Below, in pieces: positions 9,448-19,122 of a stretch of 47,227 nucleotides of DNA. How positions within the stretch are numbered: position 1 is the first letter of the stretch; every line of letters begins with the position of its first letter. The translations under genes and the position numbers were made by a program. The stretch spans positions 1-47,227 of the forward strand of contig NZ_PQGG01000044.1 of the NCBI RefSeq assembly GCF_002915595.1. Reading direction: 5' to 3'. The DNA is from Zhongshania marina (lineage in GTDB: Bacteria > Pseudomonadota > Gammaproteobacteria > Pseudomonadales > Spongiibacteraceae). The notes under the pieces were generated by a model. The model was not told where the DNA came from and ran no database searches. It saw nothing but the letters and a program-made list of their open reading frames with translations.

Positions 9448-12400
9448 CCCCTGCTACTCGGCAAATCAATGTCGTCGTTCAAACCAAGATCTGAATCGGT
9501 GTATTCTGCGCCACTAAACCGATCAAAAAACAAATACACCACCGGCGTGGTAAACAGCGTTAAGACCTGACTCACTAACAAGCCGCCGACCATCACCAGG
9601 CCCAAGGGCTGGCGTAATTCTGCACCGGAGCCGCCGGCTAACATTAGCGGCAAAGCGCCAAACAGGGCCGCCAAGGTCGTCATTAAAATAGGACGGAATC
9701 GTAATAGTGCCGCGCGGTGAATAGCCTCACGTGGACTCATGCCGTGCTTGCGCTGAGCGTCGAGGGCAAAATCCACCATCATGATGCCGTTTTTCTTCAC
9801 CAAACCAATTAGCAACACCACGCCAATGACCGCCACCATATCTAAAGACCGGCCGGTAATAAGCAGTGCTAGTAAGGCCCCAACCGTCGCCGATGGCAGC
9901 GTAGACAAAATCGTAATCGGGTGAATCGTGCTTTCATACAAGACTCCCAGCACCACATACATGGTCGCCACCGCCGCCAGGACCAGCCACAGCGTATTAG
10001 ACAGCGAGGCCCTAAACGCCTCCGCCGCGCCTTGGAAACGGCTTTCTATACCCAGCGGTAAACCAATCTCTAACTCGGTCTCTTGTATTGCGGCCACCGC
10101 CTCGCCAAGCGACGCGCCCTCGGCTAAATTGAATGATAGGGTTGCGGCGGGAAACTGCCCCTGATGATTAATTACCAAGGCCGCCGGCCGTCGCTCTACC
10201 TTCGCCACACTGCTCAGGGGCGCGGGCACACCAGAAGCCGTTGGCACATACAAACTCTTTAGTGCCGCCAAACCGCTGCTCTGCACAGGGTCGACTTCTA
10301 AAACCACGCGGTATTGATTCGACTGGGTAAACAGCGTTGCGATTTGGCGCTGGCCATAAGCATTCTGCAATGTATCTGCGATAGACGATACGCTAACGCC
10401 AAGCCGCGCCGCTGCGTCGCGGTCGATATTGATATACGCCTGCTCGCCCTGCTGCTGCAAGTCGCTGGCAACATCAACAAGCTCTGATCGCTGCTGCAGT
10501 GCTGACATAAGTTTAGGCACCCACTCCGCAAGTTCCGCGGTGCTGGCTGCGGTTAAGGTGAAACGATACTGGGTGCGACTAATTTGATCTTCTATGCTGA
10601 GTTCTTGTACTGGTTGAAACCACGCTTCAATTCCCGGTACATCTTCAGCGCGTTCTCGCAGGCGCTCCATCACCGCAAATACTGATTCGCTGCGTAAATG
10701 ATGGGCGGGCAAATTGATAAACATCCGCCCGCTATTCAGGGTGGTATTGCTGCCATCGACACCAATAAAAGACGACAAACTCGACACGCCCGGATCTTCT
10801 AATAAGGCTGCCGCCAAAGCTTGTTGACGGCGCGACATGGCTGCAAAAGACGAGTTCTGTGGCGCTTCAGTCACGACCTGAATCACGCCGCTGTCTTGTA
10901 CCGGAAAGAAGTCTTTATCGACGGCAAAATATAATAAAACCGTCAGTAAAATCGTCGCCAACATCGCCAGCATCGCGGCGGGCTGACGAGCCAATACCCA
11001 GTCCAGCATCTCACCGTAGCGCGCAATAAATTTATCCATTGCACCCAGTTCTTGATGTTCAGTTTGCAGTGGCTCGCGCAACATACGCGCACACATCATC
11101 GGCGTGAGTGTGAGCGACACCAGTAGTGAAATACCGATAGCCACCGCCAAGGTAACGGCAAACTCGTGGAACATACGGCCAACCACATCCGCCATAAATA
11201 GCAGCGGAATAAGTACGGCGATTAAAGACAGCGTTAAAGATATTAAGGTAAAGCCAATTTCCTTTGCGCCTTTTAAGGCCGCCGCCAATGGGGTTTCGCC
11301 GTTCTCGCGATGACGGGCAATATTTTCTAACATCACAATCGCGTCATCGACCACAAAGCCGGTGGCGATAGTTAAAGCCATTAAACTTAAATTATTAATT
11401 GAAAACTCCGCCAAATACATAAAGGCGAAGGTACCGACCAATGACAAAGGCACGGCGATGCTGGGAATAATAGTGGCGGGCACGCTGCGCAAAAATGCAA
11501 AGGTCACTAATACCACCAAACCGATTGCGAACAGTAATTCTTTTTGCACATCTTTCACTGAGGCGCGAATACTATCCGTGCGATCAGTCAGCACCATGAC
11601 ATCGACAGCAGTAGGCATAGTGGCAGAAAGCTGCGGCAATAGCGCCCGCACGCGGTCAGCAACTTCAATTACGTTGGCGCCAGGTTGTTTTTGAATATTC
11701 AGTAACACCGCCGCCTGAGTGTTTGCCCATGCCGCTAAGAATCTATCCTCCGCGCCGTCACTAATTTTAGCCACATCGCCAAGACGCAGCGGCGCGCCAT
11801 CCTGATAGGCAATAATGAGCTTTTCATAATCTTTGACCGAGCGAATTTGGTCGTTAGCATCTAGCAAGGTCGTGCGATTAGGTCCGTCAAAACTGCCCTT
11901 GGGTTGGTTCACATTGGTGGCAGCAATGACCGAACGAATTTCATTTAAACTCAAACCATAGGCGGCAACCGCAGTAGGATTAACCTGTATACGCAGCGCC
12001 GGACGCTGCCCCCCCGCCAAACTCACCAAACCCACGCCCTGCAACTGCGCCAGCTTTTGCGCCATGCGGGTGTCCACAAGATCGTGAACCTCTGGTAGCG
12101 CTAAGCTTTCGGAGCTGATCGCCAAGGTCATGATCGGCGCATCTGCCGGGTTTACCTTGCGGTAGATTGGCGGCGTTGGTAAATCATTCGGCAATAAACT
12201 ATCCGCCGCATTGAGCGCGGCCTGCACCTCTTGTTCAGCCACACCTAAATCGACTTCTAGCGCAAACTGCAGAGTAATTACCGACGCGCCGCCGGAGCTG
12301 GTAGACGCCATTTGCTTAAGGCCGGGGATTTGCCCCAGTCGTCTTTCCAGCGGTGCGGTAATCGTGCGTGCGGTGACATCTGGGCCTGCGCCTGGGTGAA

Positions 12401-12551
12401 AGGTGAATACCTGAATAATTGGATACTCAACCTGTGGCAAGGCAGACACCGGCAATAGGCGCCATGCCAAAATACCCGCCGCCAATAACGCAAGCATCAG
12501 CAGCGAGGTGGCAACCGGCCGTAAAATAAAGGGGCGTGAGATGCTATTCAT
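9444..12551 (-). CDS. mdtB: RND multidrug efflux permease, MdtB/MuxB type
   Basis: This 1035-residue RND permease is paralogous to the next gene. The N-terminus ([19 protein letters not shown]), [20 protein letters not shown] and the TM4 block [19 protein letters not shown] are characteristic of MdtB. It acts as partner of MdtC in a heterotrimer that takes substrates from the periplasm and inner membrane and passes them through the adaptor to the outer-membrane channel. It begins eight bases after the adaptor stop codon and overlaps mdtC by four bases, so all are one transcript. No frameshift or missing core motif was seen. Confidence 0.92.
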   Translation of the reverse strand: MNSISRPFILRPVATSLLMLALLAAGILAWRLLPVSALPQVEYPIIQVFTFHPGAGPDVTARTITAPLERRLGQIPGLKQMASTSSGGASVITLQFALEVDLGVAEQEVQAALNAADSLLPNDLPTPPIYRKVNPADAPIMTLAISSESLALPEVHDLVDTRMAQKLAQLQGVGLVSLAGGQRPALRIQVNPTAVAAYGLSLNEIRSVIAATNVNQPKGSFDGPNRTTLLDANDQIRSVKDYEKLIIAYQDGAPLRLGDVAKISDGAEDRFLAAWANTQAAVLLNIQKQPGANVIEVADRVRALLPQLSATMPTAVDVMVLTDRTDSIRASVKDVQKELLFAIGLVVLVTFAFLRSVPATIIPSIAVPLSLVGTFAFMYLAEFSINNLSLMALTIATGFVVDDAIVMLENIARHRENGETPLAAALKGAKEIGFTLISLTLSLIAVLIPLLFMADVVGRMFHEFAVTLAVAIGISLLVSLTLTPMMCARMLREPLQTEHQELGAMDKFIARYGEMLDWVLARQPAAMLAMLATILLTVLLYFAVDKDFFPVQDSGVIQVVTEAPQNSSFAAMSRRQQALAAALLEDPGVSSLSSFIGVDGSNTTLNSGRMFINLPAHHLRSESVFAVMERLRERAEDVPGIEAWFQPVQELSIEDQISRTQYRFTLTAASTAELAEWVPKLMSALQQRSELVDVASDLQQQGEQAYINIDRDAAARLGVSVSSIADTLQNAYGQRQIATLFTQSNQYRVVLEVDPVQSSGLAALKSLYVPTASGVPAPLSSVAKVERRPAALVINHQGQFPAATLSFNLAEGASLGEAVAAIQETELEIGLPLGIESRFQGAAEAFRASLSNTLWLVLAAVATMYVVLGVLYESTIHPITILSTLPSATVGALLALLITGRSLDMVAVIGVVLLIGLVKKNGIMMVDFALDAQRKHGMSPREAIHRAALLRFRPILMTTLAALFGALPLMLAGGSGAELRQPLGLVMVGGLLVSQVLTLFTTPVVYLFFDRFSGAEYTDSDLGLNDDIDLPSSRG

Positions 12552-12559
12552 CGTCGTGC

Positions 12560-13900
12560 CTAATGATTACGGGGCGCGGAAGTAGCAGCGCTAGCGTCAC
12601 GATTTGGACGTTGACCACCGGCACCATTCGGCCCCTTGCCCGCGCCTTCACGCATCGGCATTCCCTGACGCTGACCGCCTTCACCGCGCTCCATTTTCTT
12701 CCCATCGCGGGGCCGCTGTCCCTGTACTGAGTCAATCCCAGTTGACGGCACATCGCCTTCAACAATCACCTGGCGACCATCGCGCAAACGATCTAAGCCT
12801 TCTAGCACCACCCTATCGCCAGGCTTTAATCCATCAGTAATCGCAACGCGACCACTATCTACCACACCAGTTGTTACCGGACGAATATAGGCCTTACTAT
12901 CTTCCACCACATAAACATAGCTGCCCTGCGAGCCATGCTGTACGGCATCGGCGGGAATCGTTAATACATCGTCAATACTATTTAAACGCAAACGCACATT
13001 CACAAATTGATTTGGGAATAATTCATTGTCGGCGTTTTCAAATACCGCCCGCACTCGCAAGGTCCCCGTGGTGGTATCAATCTGATTATCTAAAGTCGCG
13101 AGTTTGCCGGTGGAAATTACAGTTTGCTCATTGCGACTCAAGGCTTCGACCCGCAACGATTTATCGCCGTTAAAGGCTTTCACTAATGCTGGAACTTCCA
13201 CTTCAGGCACGGTGAACATCACCGCAATAGGTTTGGTTTGAGTAATGGTCACAATACCGTCGCTATCGTTAGCAGCAATTAAATTACCGGCATCTACACG
13301 GCGCAAACCTAAACGGCCAGAGATCGGCGCTTCAATACGCGTCCAAGACAGCTGCAAGCGGGCGTCGTCAACCTGTGCCTGCTGACTTTTATTAGCGCCT
13401 TTTAATTCCCGCACTAGCGCCGCCTGACTATCTAACTGCTGACGGGCAATAGAGTCTTCAGCGTAAAGTCCTTGATACAAATTTAAATCAACTTCCGCAT
13501 TGGCAAGCTGCGCTTGGTTTTGTTGTAACTGACCTAGCGCCTGTTCTAATTGCGCCCGATATGGTGCGGGATCAATCTCTGCCAATAAATCGCCTTTGTT
13601 AACCTCCGCCCCTTCAGTAAAGGTGATTTTATTAAGTACACCGCCTACCCGACTGCGAACAATGACGGTATTTAAGGGTGTAACCGTACCAATAGAGCGA
13701 ACCTGCACATCTAGCCCACCCATTTCAACAGGAACCACCTTCACCGAAGAGGTTTGGCCACCCCAGCCGCGTCGCATCATAGGCTCTGGTGCTGGCGGCG
13801 TGCGGCCCAATAAATACCAAATACCGACAACAAAGAGCAGCAATATCACAACCCAAATGACAGCCTTGCGAGAACTACTTAAACGCGGGGAATTATTCAT
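12560..13900 (-). CDS. mdtA: RND efflux periplasmic adaptor, MdtA/MuxA type
   Basis: This 446-residue membrane-fusion protein is the first gene of the pump operon. An N-terminal anchor helix (about 13-32) precedes the barrel-sandwich lipoyl half ([27 protein letters not shown]). A helical hairpin follows, then the second lipoyl half ([21 protein letters not shown]) and the beta-barrel domain ending in LTIPADAVQ. The last 55 or so residues are a Gly/Arg/Lys-rich low-complexity tail that is longer than the family core needs. No baeSR-type two-component genes adjoin it, so regulation must be encoded elsewhere. It is closest in layout to MdtA of E. coli and MuxA of Pseudomonas. Confidence 0.92.
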   Translation of the reverse strand: MNNSPRLSSSRKAVIWVVILLLFVVGIWYLLGRTPPAPEPMMRRGWGGQTSSVKVVPVEMGGLDVQVRSIGTVTPLNTVIVRSRVGGVLNKITFTEGAEVNKGDLLAEIDPAPYRAQLEQALGQLQQNQAQLANAEVDLNLYQGLYAEDSIARQQLDSQAALVRELKGANKSQQAQVDDARLQLSWTRIEAPISGRLGLRRVDAGNLIAANDSDGIVTITQTKPIAVMFTVPEVEVPALVKAFNGDKSLRVEALSRNEQTVISTGKLATLDNQIDTTTGTLRVRAVFENADNELFPNQFVNVRLRLNSIDDVLTIPADAVQHGSQGSYVYVVEDSKAYIRPVTTGVVDSGRVAITDGLKPGDRVVLEGLDRLRDGRQVIVEGDVPSTGIDSVQGQRPRDGKKMERGEGGQRQGMPMREGAGKGPNGAGGQRPNRDASAATSAPRNH

Positions 13901-14180
13901 TTATAAAAAACCATTGCGGGCGCTTCAGCGCAACATCAACAATCATCGCTGAGCAGTGAAAAAAGTATTAATGATTAAACACAGCAAGGGGAAAAACCCC
14001 TCGTTTTAAACGCAAAAAATTATGCTGAGTATACCCTCAAACCATCCTGTGGGTATTTCAGCCAGTATATTTCGGGTCAGTGTAAAAACTCAGATAGAAA
14101 CACTCCTTACTCGAATATAGGCAAGAAGCCAACATTAAAGCAGATCATCGCGCTAAGCGTTTTTATACAGCACCCAAATA
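13901..14180. other. Intergenic region upstream of mdtA and downstream of the flavoreductase gene
   Basis: No gene is supported in these 280 bases. They must hold the promoter of the leftward efflux operon and the 3' end of the iron-cluster transcript. Two small inverted repeats are visible: AGGGG/CCCCT around 13987-14001 and ATACCC/GGGTAT at 14031-14036 and 14051-14056. Neither forms a clear leftward terminator with a T-tract, and no regulator binding site was recognised. Confidence 0.5.
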
Positions 14181-15734
14181 TTAGTATACGTCGCGGCGGT
14201 ATAGGCCGGCGTCGCTTAAGGCATCTACACGACTGTCGCCTAATATGGCGCGAAGTTGCCGGTCTACTGCGCTGGCCATGCCTTCGCGACTTCCGCAAAC
14301 GTAAATTGCTGCCCCTGTCGCCACCCATGTTTTTATTGATTCAGCATTTACCAAAATGGCGTCTTGTACGTAGGCGGGTTGATTGGGATCCCGCGAGAAG
14401 GTCAAATCAATACGCGGCAAATATCCGCTATTTTGCCAATCTGCAATTTCATCTTTAAATATGCGGTCTGCATCTACGCTGCGCTCACCAAACAGCAGCC
14501 AATTGTCATGACGGGCAGCCAATTTACGGGCCTGCAAATGCCCGCGCAATCCGGCAAAGCCCGATCCATTACCAATTAAAATCATTGGTATATTCGACGC
14601 CGGCGCATGAAATAATGGATTGCTGCGCAAGCGCAGCATAACGGTGTCGGAAATTGCGAGGTGCACACCCAGCCAGTTCGACGCTACACCCGGCACGCCA
14701 TCAGTGCACTGCACCCTTACCAGCAAATCAAGACATCCGCTTTGCGGGATCGACGCAATGGAATATTCTCGCTTGGCCAATAAGGGAAATTCATTAAGCC
14801 ACGCAGTAACAGCATTTACGTTATCGCCATCTGGCGCCGCAGTGTTTTTAGCTGTTAAATCTCTGCGAGCAAGTTCTTCGAGTAGACTACGAGATTCACC
14901 CTGTATCGATAACACTAGGCTACCATCGAGTTGATGCTGCGCGGCAAACTCCGCACAACGCCCTGCGCTGTTACGCGGAATGATTTCTGCGATATCCCCC
15001 GCTTGCCACTGATCGTTTTCTTGCAAAGAGAAAAATCGTAAATGAAGCAATGGCTCACCTAAGCTGCCCTGATTAAGCACTTGGCGAGATTCTAAACGCC
15101 AAGCGTGATAGTCAGCCTCGACAAGCGTTGGCATTTGCGAAGGAATATCTGCACCGAAAGTTTGCAGCTGTTGATACCAGCGCTGCATGACACCTACCTT
15201 TGCAGTGTCGTCGTTTCCATCAAGTTCTAAAGGTGCAAAGACCGGCTCAGCACCATGGCCAGACAAACCCGCGTGCAGCTTGTGACCAAAAGCGCAAAAA
15301 TGTTGGTAGGCGCTGTCGCCCAGCGCCAATACCGCAAATTTTAAATGAGAAAACTGCGAAGAATCGCTATTTAGGTAGCGCCTTGCAAAGCGATTGCCAT
15401 TATCCGGTGGCTCACCCTCACCATAGGTGCTGGCAATAAAAAACGCGTGTTTGGTGCTCGCCAAGACCTCGTCATTCACTCGGTCTAGCGGCAGCACCCG
15501 CACCGGCCCAGCAGCCTGTAATGCGCTTGCGCTTTGCTGAGCCAAGCCTAGGGCAACGCCACTTTGGCTGGCATAGGCCACCAGTACGGAGGCCACAGAC
15601 TGGCTTTCTGCATCAACAGGAAATTGCACGCCGCCGCTATTACGGCGGCGAAATTGCCATAGGCAATACACCCACAGCAATGCGTACAAAGTCGACACCG
15701 CCACAACCAGCAGTACTCGCTCCCAAATGGCCAC
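14181..15734 (-). CDS. Membrane-tethered flavodoxin / ferredoxin-NADP reductase-like flavoprotein (sulfite-reductase alpha / CPR type)
   Basis: This 517-residue protein begins with one membrane helix (about 6-27). A flavodoxin-like FMN domain follows (AYASQSGVALGLAQ loop near 53-66, then STYGEGEPPDNG and LALGDSAYQHFC). A FAD-binding barrel carries KREYSIASIPQSG, and a NADPH-binding domain carries GNGSGFAGLRGHLQ and YVCGSREGMA. The order is that of cytochrome P450 reductase and CysJ. It should pass electrons from NADPH through FAD and FMN at the inner face of the membrane. Lying at the end of a TonB/PepSY/DUF2271 cluster, it is more likely a ferric-chelate or quinone-side reductase than an assimilatory sulfite reductase; no cysI is nearby. 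The start is GTG with no clear ribosome-binding site. Confidence 0.85.
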   Translation of the reverse strand: MAIWERVLLVVAVSTLYALLWVYCLWQFRRRNSGGVQFPVDAESQSVASVLVAYASQSGVALGLAQQSASALQAAGPVRVLPLDRVNDEVLASTKHAFFIASTYGEGEPPDNGNRFARRYLNSDSSQFSHLKFAVLALGDSAYQHFCAFGHKLHAGLSGHGAEPVFAPLELDGNDDTAKVGVMQRWYQQLQTFGADIPSQMPTLVEADYHAWRLESRQVLNQGSLGEPLLHLRFFSLQENDQWQAGDIAEIIPRNSAGRCAEFAAQHQLDGSLVLSIQGESRSLLEELARRDLTAKNTAAPDGDNVNAVTAWLNEFPLLAKREYSIASIPQSGCLDLLVRVQCTDGVPGVASNWLGVHLAISDTVMLRLRSNPLFHAPASNIPMILIGNGSGFAGLRGHLQARKLAARHDNWLLFGERSVDADRIFKDEIADWQNSGYLPRIDLTFSRDPNQPAYVQDAILVNAESIKTWVATGAAIYVCGSREGMASAVDRQLRAILGDSRVDALSDAGLYRRDVY

Positions 15735-15758
15735 GATAAATTAACGCGCAATTAAAAC

Positions 15759-16583
15759 TTACTGTGGCAACACTTCCAATGTTGCTGAATAACTACCTTG
15801 CCGTGTTGTCGCCGGCTTCGCGGCCTTATCATCTTGGTATTCAGCTTCTAGCCAGTAACGTCCCGCTGATGGCCACTCAACGCTGACCACGCCTTTTTTA
15901 TCGCTAACGACTTTAATTTCATTAGGACTGTTGCGGTAACGCGAGCCGTCTGGAATAACCGTAACTTCAACACCGACTGCAGGCTTGCCGTCGATCATAA
16001 AACGGAACTGCGCTGTTTCACCGGAGAACAAATCATTGGGGTGAGTAATGGGCTGCATTTCCAAGCCTTCGTTTTGCAATTCAAATACCACTTTACTAGG
16101 CTGACCGGCGGTAACGAAGGTTTCCATGCGACGCGAAGACTGACTTACCTGTAATTTTTTTGCATTTTTAGGTACGGCTTTTTCAAAATCGCCGGGTGCT
16201 GGTGTTTCACCACGGCCAGGCCAAAAACCGCGTTTGCCATCTTCGGTTTCCCAGCGCGCGCGAAGCCCACTGCTGGCACTGAATACTTTATATGTGCCTT
16301 CTTTACTTAGCTCTAAATCAAAACTGCTACGGTATTTACCAGTATGCTGGTTTTGCATTTCTACTTCTTTACCATCTGGGCCAATAGCCTTCATGCCCTT
16401 CAAACGCATAGGAGCGTGGTCGGTGTAAAAAATATCATTAGACACGGCCGCGTCAAAGGTTACCCAGGCATTCTCGCCAGACAATACTGTGGCGGCGGGT
16501 AAAACCCATGCGCGGTGAGCATTAGCCACTAGGGGCAGAGACATAGCTAGTAAAGCAATAAGTGGTAATTTAGTTTTCATCAT
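15759..16583 (-). CDS. DUF4198 family periplasmic protein
   Basis: The protein is about 274 residues with a typical signal peptide ending VANA, so the mature chain would begin HRAWVLP with a histidine first. DUF4198 proteins are beta-rich, carboxypeptidase-regulatory-like periplasmic proteins that often sit beside metal-uptake genes. Here the C-terminal half (KPAVGVEVTVIPDGSRYRN, SAGRYWLEAEYQDD) is the expected Ig-like part. Several ATGs compete at the start (16589, 16583, 16580). A GGGA about six bases before 16583 favours that one or 16580. It lies between the DUF2271 gene and the flavoprotein in the same run. A metal- or chelate-binding role is inference. Confidence 0.82.
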   Translation of the reverse strand: MMKTKLPLIALLAMSLPLVANAHRAWVLPAATVLSGENAWVTFDAAVSNDIFYTDHAPMRLKGMKAIGPDGKEVEMQNQHTGKYRSSFDLELSKEGTYKVFSASSGLRARWETEDGKRGFWPGRGETPAPGDFEKAVPKNAKKLQVSQSSRRMETFVTAGQPSKVVFELQNEGLEMQPITHPNDLFSGETAQFRFMIDGKPAVGVEVTVIPDGSRYRNSPNEIKVVSDKKGVVSVEWPSAGRYWLEAEYQDDKAAKPATTRQGSYSATLEVLPQ

Positions 16584-16646
16584 TTTCATTCCCAATCATG
16601 TTTTGTATACGTGAATACGCAGCGAGCATCTCAATCGAAAAAATAC

Positions 16647-17153
16647 TTACGGCGTAAGCTGTAGGGCAATTTTTCCTAACTCAGTTTTTCCTTGAGCCTC
16701 TAAGAGCTGATTAGATTTAGCCGGCCACTCAAATGGGATTTGCAACAACTCGCGACCACCAACTTCGCGGGCGGCCTCGACATATAATTTGTAACTACCC
16801 GCTGCTAAATTCTTCAGGTTTTTTGTATCTACCGTATGTACACCCGGTTGCTGAGTCGCACCGGTAATACCGTCCACGGGCATGTCTAAACTGCGACCAC
16901 TACGACGCCACCACTGGCGCATATCTTTCAGCCACTGTTCACCTTTCTCACCGCTCTTATCAAGCTGATACCATACGACCAAATTAGTAACGTCGCCGCT
17001 ATCCTTGTTCTGAACCCACATTGCAACATAGGGACGGTGATACTCCGCCACGTCGATGCGCGGCAACTCAACAGAAAGCGTCATGTCTCCCGCCCGTGCG
17101 GCGCTAATACATGCGAAGCCCAGCAAGGTCATCGCCGTCATTTTCTTGATCAT
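16647..17153 (-). CDS. DUF2271 family periplasmic protein with TGAT flavinylation-like motif
   Basis: The mature protein is about 146 residues after a signal peptide (MIKKMTAMTLLGFACISAARA). The start at 17153 is chosen because GGAAGGG sits seven to ten bases upstream and the signal peptide then begins cleanly; a longer open frame reaches 17234. The body shows YHRPYVAMWVQNKDSGDV, VVWYQLD and WLKDMRQWWRRS, which are the DUF2271 hallmarks. MPVDGITGATQQPG follows, with Asp94 to Thr100. The D-x-x-T-G-A-T core resembles the site to which ApbE attaches FMN through a threonine phosphoester in NqrC and RnfG. Its place in a TonB/PepSY/flavoreductase cluster suggests a periplasmic electron carrier, which is inference. 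Confidence 0.85.
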   Translation of the reverse strand: MIKKMTAMTLLGFACISAARAGDMTLSVELPRIDVAEYHRPYVAMWVQNKDSGDVTNLVVWYQLDKSGEKGEQWLKDMRQWWRRSGRSLDMPVDGITGATQQPGVHTVDTKNLKNLAAGSYKLYVEAAREVGGRELLQIPFEWPAKSNQLLEAQGKTELGKIALQLTP

Positions 17154-17223
17154 CAAATTTCCCTTCCTTTGTTTAGGCCTAATTTCAGCGAAATATTTAG
17201 CTAACTTCGCCCCGAGAAGACAG

Positions 17224-17844
17224 TTAATGGACAAATAAAATAATTAATATCAGCGGTATAACTAAGCCCAAGCCAACCATTGGCCAGGTGCTAGGCCGAC
17301 TGCCGGCATGGCGCTGCAATAACAACAGACCGGATACGCAAAACACCACACAGGCAATTGCAAATACATCAATGAACCAGCTCCATGCTGTGCCGGTATC
17401 ACGCCCCTTGTGAAGGTCGTTTAAATACGCAATCCAGCCCCGCGTGGTGCGCTCATATAAAATATCGCCACCGGCTAAATCGATACTCAGCCATGCATCG
17501 CCACCTGGCCTTGGCAGCGCGACATAGACCTCTTCGTCGCTCCACTCGCCCCGCGCTGAGGCAGGAATATAAATACCCAACTCGCGCTCTAACCATGCCC
17601 GCAAGTCTTTACTCAACGAGGCTTTGTCGCTGTCGGGTACAATCACCGCGTCTAACACCGACGGCGGTAATACACTTTCTATAGAGGTCACTACCGGCGT
17701 CGCGGGAATTATCGCAGCGTGATTAAGGGTAATTCCTGTGGCCGCAAACAGCAGCATGCCCACGAGACAAACCGCCGAACTGATCCAATGCCATTGACGC
17801 AGGGAGCCAAGATGCCAGTGCGCAGGAATAATTTTTAGCGCCAT
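17224..17844 (-). CDS. PepSY-associated transmembrane protein
   Basis: This 206-residue inner-membrane protein starts with a short cytoplasmic tail and WHWISSAVCLVGMLLF in TM1 (about 20-40). A periplasmic PepSY-like domain of about 100 residues follows, with YVALPRPGGDAWLSID and GWIAYLNDLHKGRDTG. Two more membrane helices end the chain (about 153-175 and 187-205). PepSY_TM proteins occur with TonB-dependent iron uptake and ferric-siderophore reduction. His19, His42 and His145 flank the membrane segments and could ligate heme, as proposed for membrane electron carriers of this class; that is inference. The gene lies between exbD and the DUF2271 gene on the same strand. Confidence 0.85.
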   Translation of the reverse strand: MALKIIPAHWHLGSLRQWHWISSAVCLVGMLLFAATGITLNHAAIIPATPVVTSIESVLPPSVLDAVIVPDSDKASLSKDLRAWLERELGIYIPASARGEWSDEEVYVALPRPGGDAWLSIDLAGGDILYERTTRGWIAYLNDLHKGRDTGTAWSWFIDVFAIACVVFCVSGLLLLQRHAGSRPSTWPMVGLGLVIPLILIILFVH

Positions 17845-17899
17845 AAATTAGGCTTCCAATACGTCACTCTAATTCCGCAATCGCGAATCATCACTGGGC

Positions 17900-18316
17900 T
17901 TAACTCTCTGGCTCGGTAACAAAGCCGAGTTTTAAAATTCCCGATCGTTGCACTGCCGCCATCACTTTTAATACATGCTCGTAGCTGGCATTGCGATCAC
18001 CGCGAATATGCACCTCCGGCTGCACCGGACTCGCCGCCGCGGCGATTAAACGCTGTTCCAGCGCCTCCATTGTCATTTCAGTTTTATCCCAATGAATTAT
18101 TCCCTCGGCGGTAATCGACAGAGTTACCGCATCAGGTTTGATATCGTTGGGAGTATTGTCAGCGCGGGGCAAATCCACTTTTACCGAGTTGGTTATGACG
18201 GGCACGGTAATAATAAAAATAATCAGCAATACCAACATAACGTCGACCAGCGGCGTCATATTGATCTCGCTCATTACCTCGCTGCTGTCATCGTCTAAGC
18301 CGCCGCCAAATGCCAT
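17900..18316 (-). CDS. exbD: ExbD/TolR family biopolymer transporter
   Basis: This 138-residue protein has one membrane helix (about 24-43). NMTPLVDVMLVLLIIF carries the essential Asp of ExbD, which couples proton flow to TonB. A periplasmic domain follows, with the pattern IHWDKTEMTMEALEQRL and VHIRGDRNASYEHV. It begins one base after the exbB stop codon and is part of the tonB-exbB-exbD run. The acidic LDDDSSEVMSEI N-terminus is usual for this subfamily. Confidence 0.95.
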   Translation of the reverse strand: MAFGGGLDDDSSEVMSEINMTPLVDVMLVLLIIFIITVPVITNSVKVDLPRADNTPNDIKPDAVTLSITAEGIIHWDKTEMTMEALEQRLIAAAASPVQPEVHIRGDRNASYEHVLKVMAAVQRSGILKLGFVTEPES

Positions 18317-18317
18317 G

Positions 18318-19052
18318 TCACACTCCCTCGCGCTTTTGCTGCGCCTTGGCTAAGCTGCTGACAACATCGCCGCTGCGATTTGCCGGCGCCGCGCCAGTAA
18401 TAAGGTAGGCGTGGAGCTGGTGCGCAAAACGATTTAACTTACTGATGATGGCCTTATTGCCTCGGGCCAAGGTGTTGTATGCCAGTACCGCAGGAATGGC
18501 GACCGCCAAACCAAAGGCCGTCATGATTAAAGCCTCACCCACTGGGCCTGCAACTTTATCGATACCTGCTTGGCCAGACACACCAATGTTTACCAAGGCG
18601 TGGTAAATACCCCACACGGTGCCAAACAAGCCTATGAACGGTGCGGTTGAACCAACCGATGCCAACACCGCAAGTCCGCGTTGAAGATTTTCTGAACTTT
18701 CGTCGATTGAGCCCTTCAAGCAGGCGGTGAGCCATTCGGCTAACGGCAAATGCCCGTGCAAATCGGCCTTGTGATTTACATGGTGATCCAAGCCAGACTG
18801 GCCCTCTTCGGCAAGGTGGCGAAAAGGATTGTTTTGCTGATTACCCAGCATATGCAAACCCTCGGCAAAGCTTTGCGCATGCCAAAAATCAACCAAGGCG
18901 CGCACGGGTTTACGCAGGCGATACAAACGCCAAGAGCGAATCACAATGACATACCAAGATGCGATGGACATCGCCAGCAGCATTACCGCCACAACCTTGA
19001 TGACCATATCGCCCTGTGTCCACAGGGCCTCTACGCCATAGGGATTTTCCAT
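18318..19052 (-). CDS. exbB: ExbB/TolQ/MotA family proton channel
   Basis: This 244-residue protein has three predicted membrane helices. SVGSTAPFIGLFGTVWGIYHAL, then GPVGEALIMTAFGLAVAIPAVLAYN, are the conserved ExbB blocks in TM2 and TM3 that form the proton-conducting core. It works with ExbD and TonB to energise outer-membrane receptors. It follows tonB by about 70 bases and runs straight into exbD, forming a complete three-gene motor. Relatedness to TolQ is excluded mainly by the neighbours: tonB is adjacent and no tolA, tolB or pal is present. Confidence 0.95.
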   Translation of the reverse strand: MENPYGVEALWTQGDMVIKVVAVMLLAMSIASWYVIVIRSWRLYRLRKPVRALVDFWHAQSFAEGLHMLGNQQNNPFRHLAEEGQSGLDHHVNHKADLHGHLPLAEWLTACLKGSIDESSENLQRGLAVLASVGSTAPFIGLFGTVWGIYHALVNIGVSGQAGIDKVAGPVGEALIMTAFGLAVAIPAVLAYNTLARGNKAIISKLNRFAHQLHAYLITGAAPANRSGDVVSSLAKAQQKREGV

Positions 19053-19122
19053 AAAACTACATCCTCAAACTTAATATTGCCGACTGCTAACAGCGGCGTA
19101 AAAAAACCTAAATGCCCCACCG

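Noticed and set aside
13987-14005. AGGGG/CCCCT hairpin followed by CGTTTT as a terminator
   Set aside because: Its T-rich side faces rightward where no gene ends; the stem is only five pairs. Kept only as an intergenic note.
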